Shown here in pieces: positions 31,301 to 39,125 of a stretch of DNA of 64,000 nt. Under the pieces are notes generated by a model. That model was given only the letters and a program-made list of their open reading frames with translations, was not told the DNA's origin and made no database searches. Each line of letters opens with the position of its first letter. Position 1 is the first letter of the stretch. Both the position numbers and the translations under genes were made by a program. The stretch comes from Prochlorococcus sp. AG-355-M18 (GTDB lineage: Bacteria > Cyanobacteriota > Cyanobacteriia > PCC-6307 > Cyanobiaceae): NCBI GenBank assembly GCA_003280725.1, contig QCED01000001.1, positions 61,900-125,899 of the forward strand, read 5' to 3'.

Positions 31301-31921
31301 AACATCATTTAATTTTGCATTAGTTTGTTCTATTCTTGTATCAAAAAGTGCGACCCCTGCTAATTCATCAATAAGATTTCTCCTTTCCTTATTATTCATT
31401 GATACTATTCTTGTTACATCACCCTGCATAACAACATTGCTGCCTTCAGGATCAACACTGATATCCCTTAATATTCTCTGAATTTGTTGCAAGGTACATT
31501 GTTTTCCGTCAGAAGTATAAGTCGAAGCATATGAACCGCCAGGCATAAGCCTTAATTTTCTAGAAACTACCCATTCTTTTTGACCCTTGTCAAGAGAAAT
31601 TTCGTCTTCTTCTAATTCCAAGGACGGCAAGTCCTCTCTGGGAGACCAATCTTGAATATTAAATTTTACCGATACATATGTTTCAGATGACTTACCCTCT
31701 TTAACTTTGGAGTTATTTATCAGATCTGGTAATCTATCTGCCCTCATCCCTCTACTATTAGCTAAACCTAAACAAAATAAAATTCCATCTAAAATATTAC
31801 TTTTCCCAGAACCGTTAGGCCCCGTAACCACCGTAAAACCCTCTTCCAGAGGAATTTTTACACTACCCCCAAAAGATTTAAAATTTTCAAACTCGACCTG
31901 ATTGATGTGTACCAATCTCAA
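28331..31921 (-). CDS. smc: Chromosome segregation protein SMC
   Basis: 1196 aa; VTGPNGSGKSNILDGILFCLG, central hinge, long coiled coils, LASMSGGEKSLTALSFLFALQ, ALDEVDSFLDG. Confidence 0.97.
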   Translation of the reverse strand: MRLVHINQVEFENFKSFGGSVKIPLEEGFTVVTGPNGSGKSNILDGILFCLGLANSRGMRADRLPDLINNSKVKEGKSSETYVSVKFNIQDWSPREDLPSLELEEDEISLDKGQKEWVVSRKLRLMPGGSYASTYTSDGKQCTLQQIQRILRDISVDPEGSNVVMQGDVTRIVSMNNKERRNLIDELAGVALFDTRIEQTNAKLNDVFERQERCEILENELQSSKNKLEKECEKAKRYKDLKAKLLQMMELEKVLIFDKQVKHVESIEKKETEIKKNKIFFNEQKESINKEILVLESALKILVDELKEKGEDKLIKVNSEIGSINSSLRELDRISNFNKEEGIRLQKKRDEIAISKRNIESEKMREENFDDNLLNQLNRQIDDLTSKHKLSRKKLSDAAGESGEFSKQNIKLNDELESIKNKINPLEIKKRRVEEETIQNNIQKDEISSQINSLALEKEQLLEGNQRKKKTSDINNQNLVSNSSDIKSLKNEIDLLNKTKFRLNNEQLKLEKDLSRLESRKEALNESRGSYALRILLEAGLEGIHGYVAQLGEVSDKNRYALEIAAGNRLGQIVVDNDHIAAKAIEILKKKKAGRLTFLPLNRIRSQKKNFAISRVEYNKEPGFIDKAINLITFDEVYSDVFRYVFGDTLVFSDLASARLSKQTIRLVTLGGELLEASGAITGGSKLNKDLAYRFGTNNDFDDSVPIKERLLVIKEALKESNNDLITKNNRLNNLNSNRSQIIEDCASFNKEIEVNKNSLEIVLKRIEDCQLRLKQLGIANNSLAKELDCLKNELKPYYKKSDQLQIILKENYKKNQKSSLIAFNSDFNNLDKKLELLIKERDTLIDKKSQFALNKERINNSLKITLLEEKNLQESIKELAIAHSEWIEKKDKFKKELIVLDNQKNSLEKDLGLLRRKRDELNSSISNKRQEYNNYLLKLEYLERDMHSLKEEMRIEKIKLENYKKDLPNPYPKFGEYEGKNLDFLQSEISIINGRLQSLEPVNMLALDELEELIERLNVLREKLEILSNERSELLLRIETVSTMRQEAFMQAFVEVDKHFREIFANLSDGDGFLQLESPNSPLEGGLTLVAHPKGKNVRRLASMSGGEKSLTALSFLFALQKYKPSPFYALDEVDSFLDGINVERLSKLISNQSSNAQFIVVSHRRPMISASERTIGVAQARGANTQVVGLPNAA

Positions 31922-31984
31922 GTCTCAATAGCTAAATAAGAATAACTAATTTGCAAAAATTCTCAATAGAAATATTACGATTAT

Positions 31985-32359
31985 TTATAAATGAATATTA
32001 ACTACTTTGCTCAATCTACAAGAATTACCCGAAATTTCAAACAAACCACAAAGAAGTTTACCGTCCAAAATGAATCTAAAACATTCGGATCCCAAGTTAT
32101 TAGAAACGTTTTTAAATAACCCATGATCGATTCTTTTTACTGAACCTCGATTCCCAGAAAGTTCATGCTCTAACCTAGATAACCATACTAGTCTATGATT
32201 TGGCTGTTGAACAATTTCTATAGAGGCTTTATTTAATAAAGGGAGTTTTAAAAATTTCCAAGTTAAACAATCTTTTCCATTTTCAACAAGAAAATCATAA
32301 TGAATCTCTAAAGTGTTAGAGGAATAAACTTTGTGTTCAAGCAAAACCCATTTATTCAT
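31985..32359 (-). CDS. Hypothetical protein, 124 aa
   Basis: Intact ORF in a gene-dense region. Confidence 0.65.
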   Translation of the reverse strand: MNKWVLLEHKVYSSNTLEIHYDFLVENGKDCLTWKFLKLPLLNKASIEIVQQPNHRLVWLSRLEHELSGNRGSVKRIDHGLFKNVSNNLGSECFRFILDGKLLCGLFEISGNSCRLSKVVNIHL

Positions 32360-32441
32360 TATCTATTTAATAAATAAATCCAATGTATTTTCAAAACAAA
32401 GTTGAGATAAAAAATAGAGTATTTAGAATGGTTCCTGTTAT

Positions 32442-32597
32442 TTAATTACTAGCATCAGGTACAAATCTTAAAGCGATGAATAGTAAACTTCCAGCTCCAG
32501 CGATAGCTGCGGCTACTAATCCAAAATCTGTAGGAATTGTGCGAGATGCAAAAATTAATGATGCAAATGTGATATCCATGATGAAATTTAAGCTCAT
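32442..32597 (-). CDS. Small one-TM protein, approx. 51 aa
   Basis: My reading: MSLNFIMDITFASLIFASRTIPTDFGLVAAAIAGAGSLLFIALRFVPDASN*; below ORF-track cutoff. Confidence 0.6.
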   Translation of the reverse strand: MSLNFIMDITFASLIFASRTIPTDFGLVAAAIAGAGSLLFIALRFVPDASN

Positions 32598-32768
32598 TTA
32601 ATAAATTCAGTAATAGCTTAACAAAACCATCTTGCAGAACAGAGGAGATAAATGAAATGTAAATAAACTTTTATATGTTTTTATTCAATATAATTCGCAC
32701 AAATCTTTAGATAAGGGTTCCAAATTAAGAAAATAGGGTCTAATCTTATGAATAAATAAGTACTAATA

Positions 32769-33230
32769 ATGGAGACTCACCATACTCCCAAAGAAATAGA
32801 AGAACAAAAAGATAACTCAGAACTTCCTAAACAAGAAGTTATCTCAGAGAAATGGTTGCTTGAAAAAATTGACAGTTTAATACCTTTAATAAAAGAAAAA
32901 TGGCCTAACATTGCGCAGCAAACCCTTGAAACCACTAAAGGAAGTATTGATGATTTAGTTGAAGTAATAGCAAGCCATAGTGGAACCTCAGCAATTGGAA
33001 TAAAAAGCCAACTATTTGAAATCATTGATTCAATACGAGAAAACAATTGGGAGATATCAGAAAAAATTGAACCTATCGAAAGTCAATTAGAAGAGTTATT
33101 AGAGGAACTTAATAATACACTTAGACCAAAAATAGAAAGTCCAATTAGAAAAAAACCAATATTATCTATTGCTATTGCCGCTGGTATCGGTTTACTAATA
33201 GGAACTCTCATTAGTGGTGGAAGAAAATAA
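32769..33230 (+). CDS. ElaB/YqjD-like membrane-anchored protein
   Basis: 153 aa; charged helical body then C-terminal glycine-rich TM with basic end (RKKPILSIAIAAGIGLLIGTLISGGRK). Confidence 0.65.
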   Translation: METHHTPKEIEEQKDNSELPKQEVISEKWLLEKIDSLIPLIKEKWPNIAQQTLETTKGSIDDLVEVIASHSGTSAIGIKSQLFEIIDSIRENNWEISEKIEPIESQLEELLEELNNTLRPKIESPIRKKPILSIAIAAGIGLLIGTLISGGRK

Positions 33231-33231
33231 T

Positions 33232-33618
33232 ATGGAAAAACCAAAAAATAAAAACTTTGCAAATACCGCTTCAAGAATTTCTGCTATAGCAAGTTCAGTA
33301 ATGGATTTGCATGTAAGAATAGCTCTTCAAGAAGTGGATAGAGAAAAAAGAAGATTAATAAGTGGTGGAATATTTTTGGCGATTGGCTGCACATTACTAT
33401 TATTAGTTCTAATTTCCATCCATATTATTTTTTATCTTTTTCTACAAAACTATAATAATTGGAATACTGAATATAATTTATTATTAATGATATTTATCGA
33501 TTTATTTCTTGCTGGCTTAAGTTTAAAGCTGGGAGGGAAATTAGCTAAAGGACCTTATCTTCCTCAAACATTGGAGGGATTAGGCAAGACAACCAAAGCC
33601 GTTTTAGGCAAAAAATAA
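33232..33618 (+). CDS. Phage-holin-superfamily/YqjE-like two-TM protein
   Basis: MEKPKNKNFANTASRISAIASSVMDLHVRIALQEVDREKRRLISGGIFLAIGCTLLLLVLISI...; directly follows the YqjD-like gene. Confidence 0.65.
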   Translation: MEKPKNKNFANTASRISAIASSVMDLHVRIALQEVDREKRRLISGGIFLAIGCTLLLLVLISIHIIFYLFLQNYNNWNTEYNLLLMIFIDLFLAGLSLKLGGKLAKGPYLPQTLEGLGKTTKAVLGKK

Positions 33619-33619
33619 A

Positions 33620-34744
33620 TTATCTTATTAAGTACTTTATCCATCTGCAATCAATTCCACCATTACTTACAGGAATTTTTAATGAAGATTTCATTTTCAA
33701 ATATTTTGTTAATTTTGGATTTCCACTTAGCAGCCAAAATTCCCATCTTGAAAAGTTATTCTTTAGGAAGTTCCCCATTTGTTCATATAAATCAATTAAT
33801 TCATTTTCATCGCCCAATTTTTTGCCATATGGAGGATTACATATAATGATCCCAGGTGTCGATTTTAATTGGAGTTTTAAAAAATCATTATTTATAAGTT
33901 CAATATAATTTTCGAGTCCTGCAAATGATGTATTTAATTGCGCCTGCTCAAAAACCTTTTTATTAATTTCGCAGCCTATAATCTTTGGTAATTTTCCATA
34001 AGTTATAATTTTATTTTTTGCCTTATTTTTTTCATTAAGATAAATATCTTTCCTAAAGTCCAACCAATTCTCAAAAAGATATACTTGATCAATATTTATG
34101 GGGACTTCAAGAAATTGGTTCACTGCCTCAATTAAAAAAGTTCCTGAGCCGCACATAATGTCCACTAAAGGTACTTTGCCATCCCATTGAGTCATATTTA
34201 TCAATCCAGAGGCTAAATTTTCTTTTAATGGTGCATTTCCAACTGCGGGCCTATAGCCTCGTTTATGTAGGCTTTCTAAACTACTTTGAAGACTGATAAT
34301 TGCTTTATTATTCTTTAGGTGAAGATGAATTATAAAATCAGGGTTATCTAAAGAAATATTTGACCTTTTATTCCAAACTGCCTTTTGTAAATCAATAATA
34401 GAATTTTTAACTTCAAGAGCAGTAAAATGTGTATGACTTAAAGAGGATGTTCTCCCAGTGACTTGAACATTAAACGTTTTTTCGTAGTGCAACCAATCTA
34501 ACCAATCAAATGAATCTCTAACACCTTCATATAAAGATTTTCTATCATAGCAGTTAAAACTTGCAATTTGTCTATAAAAACGAAAAGCCAACCTGGAATA
34601 GAAATGAACTCTATAAAAAGTATTCAAATCACATTCAAAATTAATAAATCTTTTGTAAGTATTAATATTAAAACCACCTAAATTTGATATTTCTTCAGCT
34701 AAATATTTCTCAAGTCCCTCTGGGGATGATGCGACTACATTCAT
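33620..34744 (-). CDS. RNA methyltransferase, THUMP/UPF0020 (RlmL-type) family
   Basis: MCGSGTFLIEAVNQF and IICNPPYGKKLGDE motifs; ATG at 34744 favoured. Confidence 0.9.
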   Translation of the reverse strand: MNVVASSPEGLEKYLAEEISNLGGFNINTYKRFINFECDLNTFYRVHFYSRLAFRFYRQIASFNCYDRKSLYEGVRDSFDWLDWLHYEKTFNVQVTGRTSSLSHTHFTALEVKNSIIDLQKAVWNKRSNISLDNPDFIIHLHLKNNKAIISLQSSLESLHKRGYRPAVGNAPLKENLASGLINMTQWDGKVPLVDIMCGSGTFLIEAVNQFLEVPINIDQVYLFENWLDFRKDIYLNEKNKAKNKIITYGKLPKIIGCEINKKVFEQAQLNTSFAGLENYIELINNDFLKLQLKSTPGIIICNPPYGKKLGDENELIDLYEQMGNFLKNNFSRWEFWLLSGNPKLTKYLKMKSSLKIPVSNGGIDCRWIKYLIR

Positions 34745-34799
34745 ATACGATAAAAACTTAATAAAAAAACTATTCAATACTCATTTTGCCTGTCAGAAT

Positions 34800-35080
34800 A
34801 TAAATGTCCAATTGGACTAGGTGATCTCAACCGATGTTTCGGACAGCGGTTCGATTCCGCTCAACTCCACTATTTGGGGTTGTAATGGTTTCGACGGGGC
34901 ATAAGGAAGGTGACTGAAGCCGGCTCGGTTAGAGCAAACACACAAATGCTAACAAAATCGTTAGTTTCTCCCGTCAAACAGCACCAATTGCTGCTTGATC
35001 CTTCAGGAGATGGGGTCATATCAGCCTTATCAACCAAATGATACGGGGAGTCTGGAAGGACTCCACTTTTTAAATTTCTC
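34800..35080 (+). ncRNA. ssrA: tmRNA, circularly permuted two-piece form (acceptor piece encoded upstream of coding piece); approximate ends
   Basis: Upstream piece ...CGGTTCGATTCCGCTCAACTCCA, 6-nt spacer CTATTT, then GGGGTTGTAATGGTTTCGACGGGGC; CAACTCC pairs with GGGGTTG; CTCAACCG (acceptor piece) complements CGGTTaGAG (coding piece); tag ORF 34948-34998 reads ANKIVSFSRQTAPIAA*. Confidence 0.95.
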
Positions 35081-35225
35081 AATAGTTGTAGTAGATAATT
35101 GATAATTTTGTAAATATTGCTGCAATTGCTTGTATTAAAAAGAATCTTTTTAATTTTATAAGTATAAATACTGAGAAGAATAGGTTTAAATTTATTTATC
35201 TTATTAAAAACTCCAATCTTACAAA

Positions 35226-35363
35226 ATGGAACCTAATAAAAACTTAAATGACTTATTACTAAATCTCAAACCTAAAGTTATTCGATTCACAGGTGAAAAA
35301 TTTCCTACTGAACTTTGGAATAGTAGTTATAAAATAAAAAAAAATAAAAAAATATCCAACTAA
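35226..35363 (+). CDS. Small hypothetical protein, 45 aa
   Basis: My reading: MEPNKNLNDLLLNLKPKVIRFTGEKFPTELWNSSYKIKKNKKISN*. Confidence 0.5.
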   Translation: MEPNKNLNDLLLNLKPKVIRFTGEKFPTELWNSSYKIKKNKKISN

Positions 35364-35371
35364 AAATTTAA

Positions 35372-36334
35372 TTAAATGCTTGAAAAAGGATTTTTAGGCA
35401 TTTTTTTTAAACAATTTTTTGAAATATCCTGAAGTATTGTAAATTCATCTTTATTTAAATTCCACTTGAATACATTCGAAACATCTATTACCTGAGATTT
35501 TTTTCGCATTCCTACAAGAGGGATAGTTCCTTGATAACAACACCAATTTATTGCTACTTGAGCTTGGGAAACTGATCTTTGATTAGCAATTTTTTTTAAA
35601 CACCTCCGCAATTCATAAGTTGGTTTTTTAAAGTTTTCAAACAAAGCATTACGAATAAAACTATTTTCTTTTTTTTCTTCTTTATCTGGATCAATGCAAA
35701 GTATTCCAAAGGATAAAGGACTATAAGCAAAGAGATCAATATTATTTTCTTCACAAATTTTTTTTACCTGGTATTGTTTTTTTAAATCTGGAGCAAGTAA
35801 AGAAAACTGTATCTGAACGCTATTTAGACTCTTCTCTCGTTTTGCCAAGAAATTAATTAATTTCGTCAACCTTTGAGGACCTATATTGGATAAGCCGATT
35901 TTAAAATCAAAACCTTGATCTTTTAAATCGCAAAGATTATTCAACAGACCTAATTCCTGCCAAGGGTTGTATTTTGCAGTTGACCAATGTAATTGCACTA
36001 TATCTAATTTATTATTGAGTCTTTCTAAACTCTTAAAAAAAGGTTTATTAAAACCTTTTTCACCAATTCTCCAGGGATAAGGTGCAAGTTTGGTTGCTAC
36101 TTGAATTCTTTTTTTTTGCGCAGATGGAGTTTCTTTTAAAAATTTGCCTATCAATGATTCACTTCTACCCTGAAGTTTCCCTGTACCGTAAGAATCTGCA
36201 GTATCAATTAGATCAAAACCTCTTTGCAACGTTTCATTATATGTCTCACGTAAATCATCATCATTTGCAGATTTGTAATTCCAAAATAGTTTATTTCCCC
36301 AAGACCAAGTACCTATTCCAATTCTTTTCTTCAC
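35372..36334 (-). CDS. Aldo/keto reductase
   Basis: LIDTADSYGTGKLQGRSESLIG, VQLHW, FAYSPLSFGIL. Confidence 0.92.
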   Translation of the reverse strand: MKKRIGIGTWSWGNKLFWNYKSANDDDLRETYNETLQRGFDLIDTADSYGTGKLQGRSESLIGKFLKETPSAQKKRIQVATKLAPYPWRIGEKGFNKPFFKSLERLNNKLDIVQLHWSTAKYNPWQELGLLNNLCDLKDQGFDFKIGLSNIGPQRLTKLINFLAKREKSLNSVQIQFSLLAPDLKKQYQVKKICEENNIDLFAYSPLSFGILCIDPDKEEKKENSFIRNALFENFKKPTYELRRCLKKIANQRSVSQAQVAINWCCYQGTIPLVGMRKKSQVIDVSNVFKWNLNKDEFTILQDISKNCLKKMPKNPFSSI

Positions 36335-36484
36335 TAGCCCATTTTAATAAAGCACTTTATAAGGTTAACTCAAAATATTTACCTCTTTAAAATATTTCAA
36401 AAAATAAGTTTTAAAGAATTAAAAATCAATTCCTCTTGACATTAAGAAATTATTCTCCAAAGTAAGAGAAATAAAAATAAAAAA

Positions 36485-37156
36485 TTGTTCATTACCATTT
36501 GCGGACAAAAAGGGGGGGTGGCCAAGACCTGCACAAGTATTCACCTTGCTAGTGTTTGGCATTCTGAAGGTAAAAAAGTTTGTATTGTAGATGCCGACAA
36601 GAATAGATCGGCATTAGCATATTCATCAAGAGGCAATCTTCCATTTCCAGTTTTCCCAGTTAGTTCAGCTGCTAAAGCATCTAGATCATCAGAAATCGTA
36701 ATAACTGATGGGCAAGCTAGCAGTGATCAAGAAGAACTTAAACACTTAGCTTATGGTTCAGATTTAGTTGTCTTACCTACCACTGCAAAAGCAAGATCAG
36801 TAGAGTTAACTGTTGAACTAGCTAATTTATTAAGCAACTTAAAAGTTAACCATGCAGTAGTAATAGTAAAAGTTGATTTTAGACAGCAAAAAGCAGCGCA
36901 ACAAGCCAAAGCAGCTCTAGAAAATTTTGGTTTATATGTTTTTGATACATTTATACCCTTACTTTCAGCGTTTGATAAAGCAGAAGCCTTGGGTAATGCT
37001 GTCTTTGAAGCTGTAGATGATTCAGGCAGATCAGATCCTCGTCGAATGACGGGCTGGTCTGCTTATTGTTCAATTGCCTCACAAATTCCATGCCTGATTT
37101 CGAAGCCCTCATCCGACACCAACAACTTAAACAACCAAAAACCAATAAGCGCTTAA
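36485..37156 (+). CDS. Orphan ParA/MinD-family ATPase (TTG start)
   Basis: ITICGQKGGVAKTCTSIHLA (deviant Walker A), VDADKNRSA, LVVLPTTAKA; no ParB-like gene adjacent. Confidence 0.88.
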   Translation: MFITICGQKGGVAKTCTSIHLASVWHSEGKKVCIVDADKNRSALAYSSRGNLPFPVFPVSSAAKASRSSEIVITDGQASSDQEELKHLAYGSDLVVLPTTAKARSVELTVELANLLSNLKVNHAVVIVKVDFRQQKAAQQAKAALENFGLYVFDTFIPLLSAFDKAEALGNAVFEAVDDSGRSDPRRMTGWSAYCSIASQIPCLISKPSSDTNNLNNQKPISA

Positions 37157-37332
37157 AAGTAGTTGATAATCCTAGTTTTGAGAAAGAGAAAAACCAATCA
37201 ACAATAATTACAAAATCTGGTTCTTTAGTTAATTTTTTTGTAGGTTTTATAGGTTCTGTAATTGGAACTTTAACAATACTGTTTCTTTATATTAATGAAT
37301 ATCTACCAATAGATTTTCTAAAACTTAAGTAG
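37090..37332 (+). CDS. Small protein with basic N-terminus and one TM, overlapping the parA-like 3' end
   Basis: ATG at 37090: MPDFEALIRHQQLKQPKTNKRLKVVDNPSFEKEKNQSTIITKSGSLVNFFVGFIGSVIGTLTILFLYINEYLPIDFLKLK*; 67 bp overlap in another frame. Confidence 0.7.
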   Translation: MPDFEALIRHQQLKQPKTNKRLKVVDNPSFEKEKNQSTIITKSGSLVNFFVGFIGSVIGTLTILFLYINEYLPIDFLKLK

Positions 37333-37485
37333 TATATTCGCTATTGATAAAGACGTATAGATTCAAAGTCATTCATACCAATGACTATCAAGTATAAAGC
37401 TAGTGTTTTATTAGCGTTTTGTTTTGATTTTCTTTGCTGAGACATACTGCTATGACTAAATCACTGTTTTATTAGTGCTTCATTA
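37329..37485 (+). repeat. Degenerate approx. 150 bp repeat, copy A
   Basis: GTAGTATATTCGCTA..GATAA...AAGTCATTCA...GCTGAGA.AT..TGCTAT.ACTAAA, collinear with copy B; start-to-'tgctgaga' spacing 106 nt in both. Confidence 0.65.
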
Positions 37486-37505
37486 ATAGTCAAAAAATGA
37501 CTATT

Positions 37506-38399
37506 TTAAGCAGCAAGATTTCTATATCTAGTAAATTGCGGTTCAAATAATAATTTAACTGTTCCCAAAGGTCCATTCCTATGTTTACAGGTAATAATTT
37601 CAGCAATACCTCTATCTTCAGTTTCTGGATTGTAATATTCATCCCTATAAATCATCGTAATAATATCTGAATACACTTCTAGTGGTTCAAAGTCTCTGAT
37701 ATCACTTAACATTGGTCTCTTATTTCTTCTTTTTTCTACATCCTTACTTAGTTGAGAAATAACAATCACAGGGACATTCAGTTCCTCTGCCATCCTTTTA
37801 AGACTCTTCGCTAATTTCAATAAATATTCTTCTCGATTCGATACATCTGAAATAGGCAAATAATCAAGTAATTGAACATAATCAAGGATTACAAGTCCTA
37901 AACTCTTTTTTTCTGACTCCTCCTTAATCTTTTGACAGATTGATTGCATCTCTTGAATTGAACTTATTGGTTGATCTGTTATGTGTAAGGGTAATTTGCT
38001 CAAAGAATCAATCCCTTCACTCAATAAAGACCATTCATCAAGTTGTAATCTGCCAGTTCTTAATCTGCCTGATTCTATTCCTAATTCCATTGATAAAAAT
38101 CTATTGGATATTTGTTCCTTACTTATCTCCAAATGAAATAGGCAAACTGGAAGATTCTGAGTTTTAGAAACATTCAAGGCCATATTCAAAGACAATGATG
38201 TCTTGCCCATTGCAGGTCTTCCTCCCAAGACAATCAATCCTCCCCTTGGTAAACCTTGAGTTAAAGCATCAAAATCATAAAATGATACTGGGATTCCAGA
38301 TTCACTATTACCTAAAGCACGACTTTCTATTTCTTCAAATTTAGTACTCAATATCTCTCCAATTACTTTTGTTCGTTCAGGTATACTTTCTTTTTCCAT
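37506..38399 (-). CDS. DnaB-like helicase, C-terminal RecA-fold domain only
   Basis: 297 aa; GGRPAMGKTSLSLNMA, LVILDYVQLL, PVIVISQLSKDVEKRRNKRPMLSDIRD, KHRNGPLGTVKLLF; lacks DnaB N-terminal domain. Confidence 0.85.
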   Translation of the reverse strand: MEKESIPERTKVIGEILSTKFEEIESRALGNSESGIPVSFYDFDALTQGLPRGGLIVLGGRPAMGKTSLSLNMALNVSKTQNLPVCLFHLEISKEQISNRFLSMELGIESGRLRTGRLQLDEWSLLSEGIDSLSKLPLHITDQPISSIQEMQSICQKIKEESEKKSLGLVILDYVQLLDYLPISDVSNREEYLLKLAKSLKRMAEELNVPVIVISQLSKDVEKRRNKRPMLSDIRDFEPLEVYSDIITMIYRDEYYNPETEDRGIAEIITCKHRNGPLGTVKLLFEPQFTRYRNLAA

Positions 38400-38507
38400 T
38401 TTATTTTTTTAGGGAAACTTATATAAGCGAACTCTGGAAAGAATGCAAATTAAGTTTTATAAAAAATAATATCCTAATAAAATTCTTAAAATTTAACTAA
38501 TTTAAAA

Positions 38508-38816
38508 ATGAAAAATCACTTTTTTAAGTTTAGTAAATTATTAATCTCGGTACCTTTTCCTTTTTTTATTAATAATGCTGTCTTTGCTTAAGGATATCAA
38601 TGTGATTTGAAAACTTTTGATGGCAGCAATTCTTAATTAAGAATAATTCCAGCGGTAAATGAATACGCAGTAATTTCTGAAGAAGTTTTTTTAGGAAATA
38701 TCAGAGTTATTGATAACAGTATCAATTTTCTACATATTTTTAATTCTCTGAAAAAAGAAAAGATGTCTATGCATATTGGAATAAATAAAAAAACAAAAGA
38801 ATTAATATTTAATTAA
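38508..38816 (+). pseudogene. Small secreted protein with two in-frame TAA stops
   Basis: One frame: MKNHFFKFSKLLISVPFPFFINNAVFA*GYQCDLKTFDGSNS*LRIIPAVNEYAVISEEVFLGNIRVIDNSINFLHIFNSLKKEKMSMHIGINKKTKELIFN*; stops at 38589-38591 and 38634-38636. Confidence 0.6.
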
Positions 38817-38884
38817 ATGGATCTTGTAAAAAATCAAACTAAGTAGAGTTATTTTATTTATTTTAGTGGTATCTGCTTAAAGCA

Positions 38885-39080
38885 TCCTTGTAATTGACTT
38901 TGCCAGGATGGATTTAGGGTTAGGTAGTATATTCGCTAGTGATAAGAATATATATACCAAAAGTCATTCAAGCAATTAATCTCAAGGATTAAGTTAGTTT
39001 AATATTGGTGTCATAAAAACTTTTCTAGATGCTCAGAAATGTTGCTATCACTAAACTAGTGTCATAAAAGTGTAATAAGA
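38885..39080 (+). repeat. Degenerate repeat, copy B (most complete)
   Basis: Right part matches copy A (37329 onward); left part catcctTGTAATtGA...ATGGATTtAG matches sequence left of copy C core (39799-39839). Confidence 0.65.
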
Positions 39081-39125
39081 CTAAAAATATTTAGTATTAA
39101 TTAACTAAATTAATATAATGGAAAA

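Noticed and set aside
34870-35082. 70 aa minus-strand ORF
   Set aside because: Antisense of the tmRNA coding piece; no independent coding evidence.
36485-37156. ParA considered as the carboxysome-positioning McdA
   Set aside because: No carboxysome genes nearby and the Walker A region reads KGGVAKT; cannot be supported from this window.
38924-39080. Repeats A/B/C considered as a CRISPR array
   Set aside because: Copies are over 0.7 kb apart, degenerate, not regularly spaced with spacers, and no cas genes are present.
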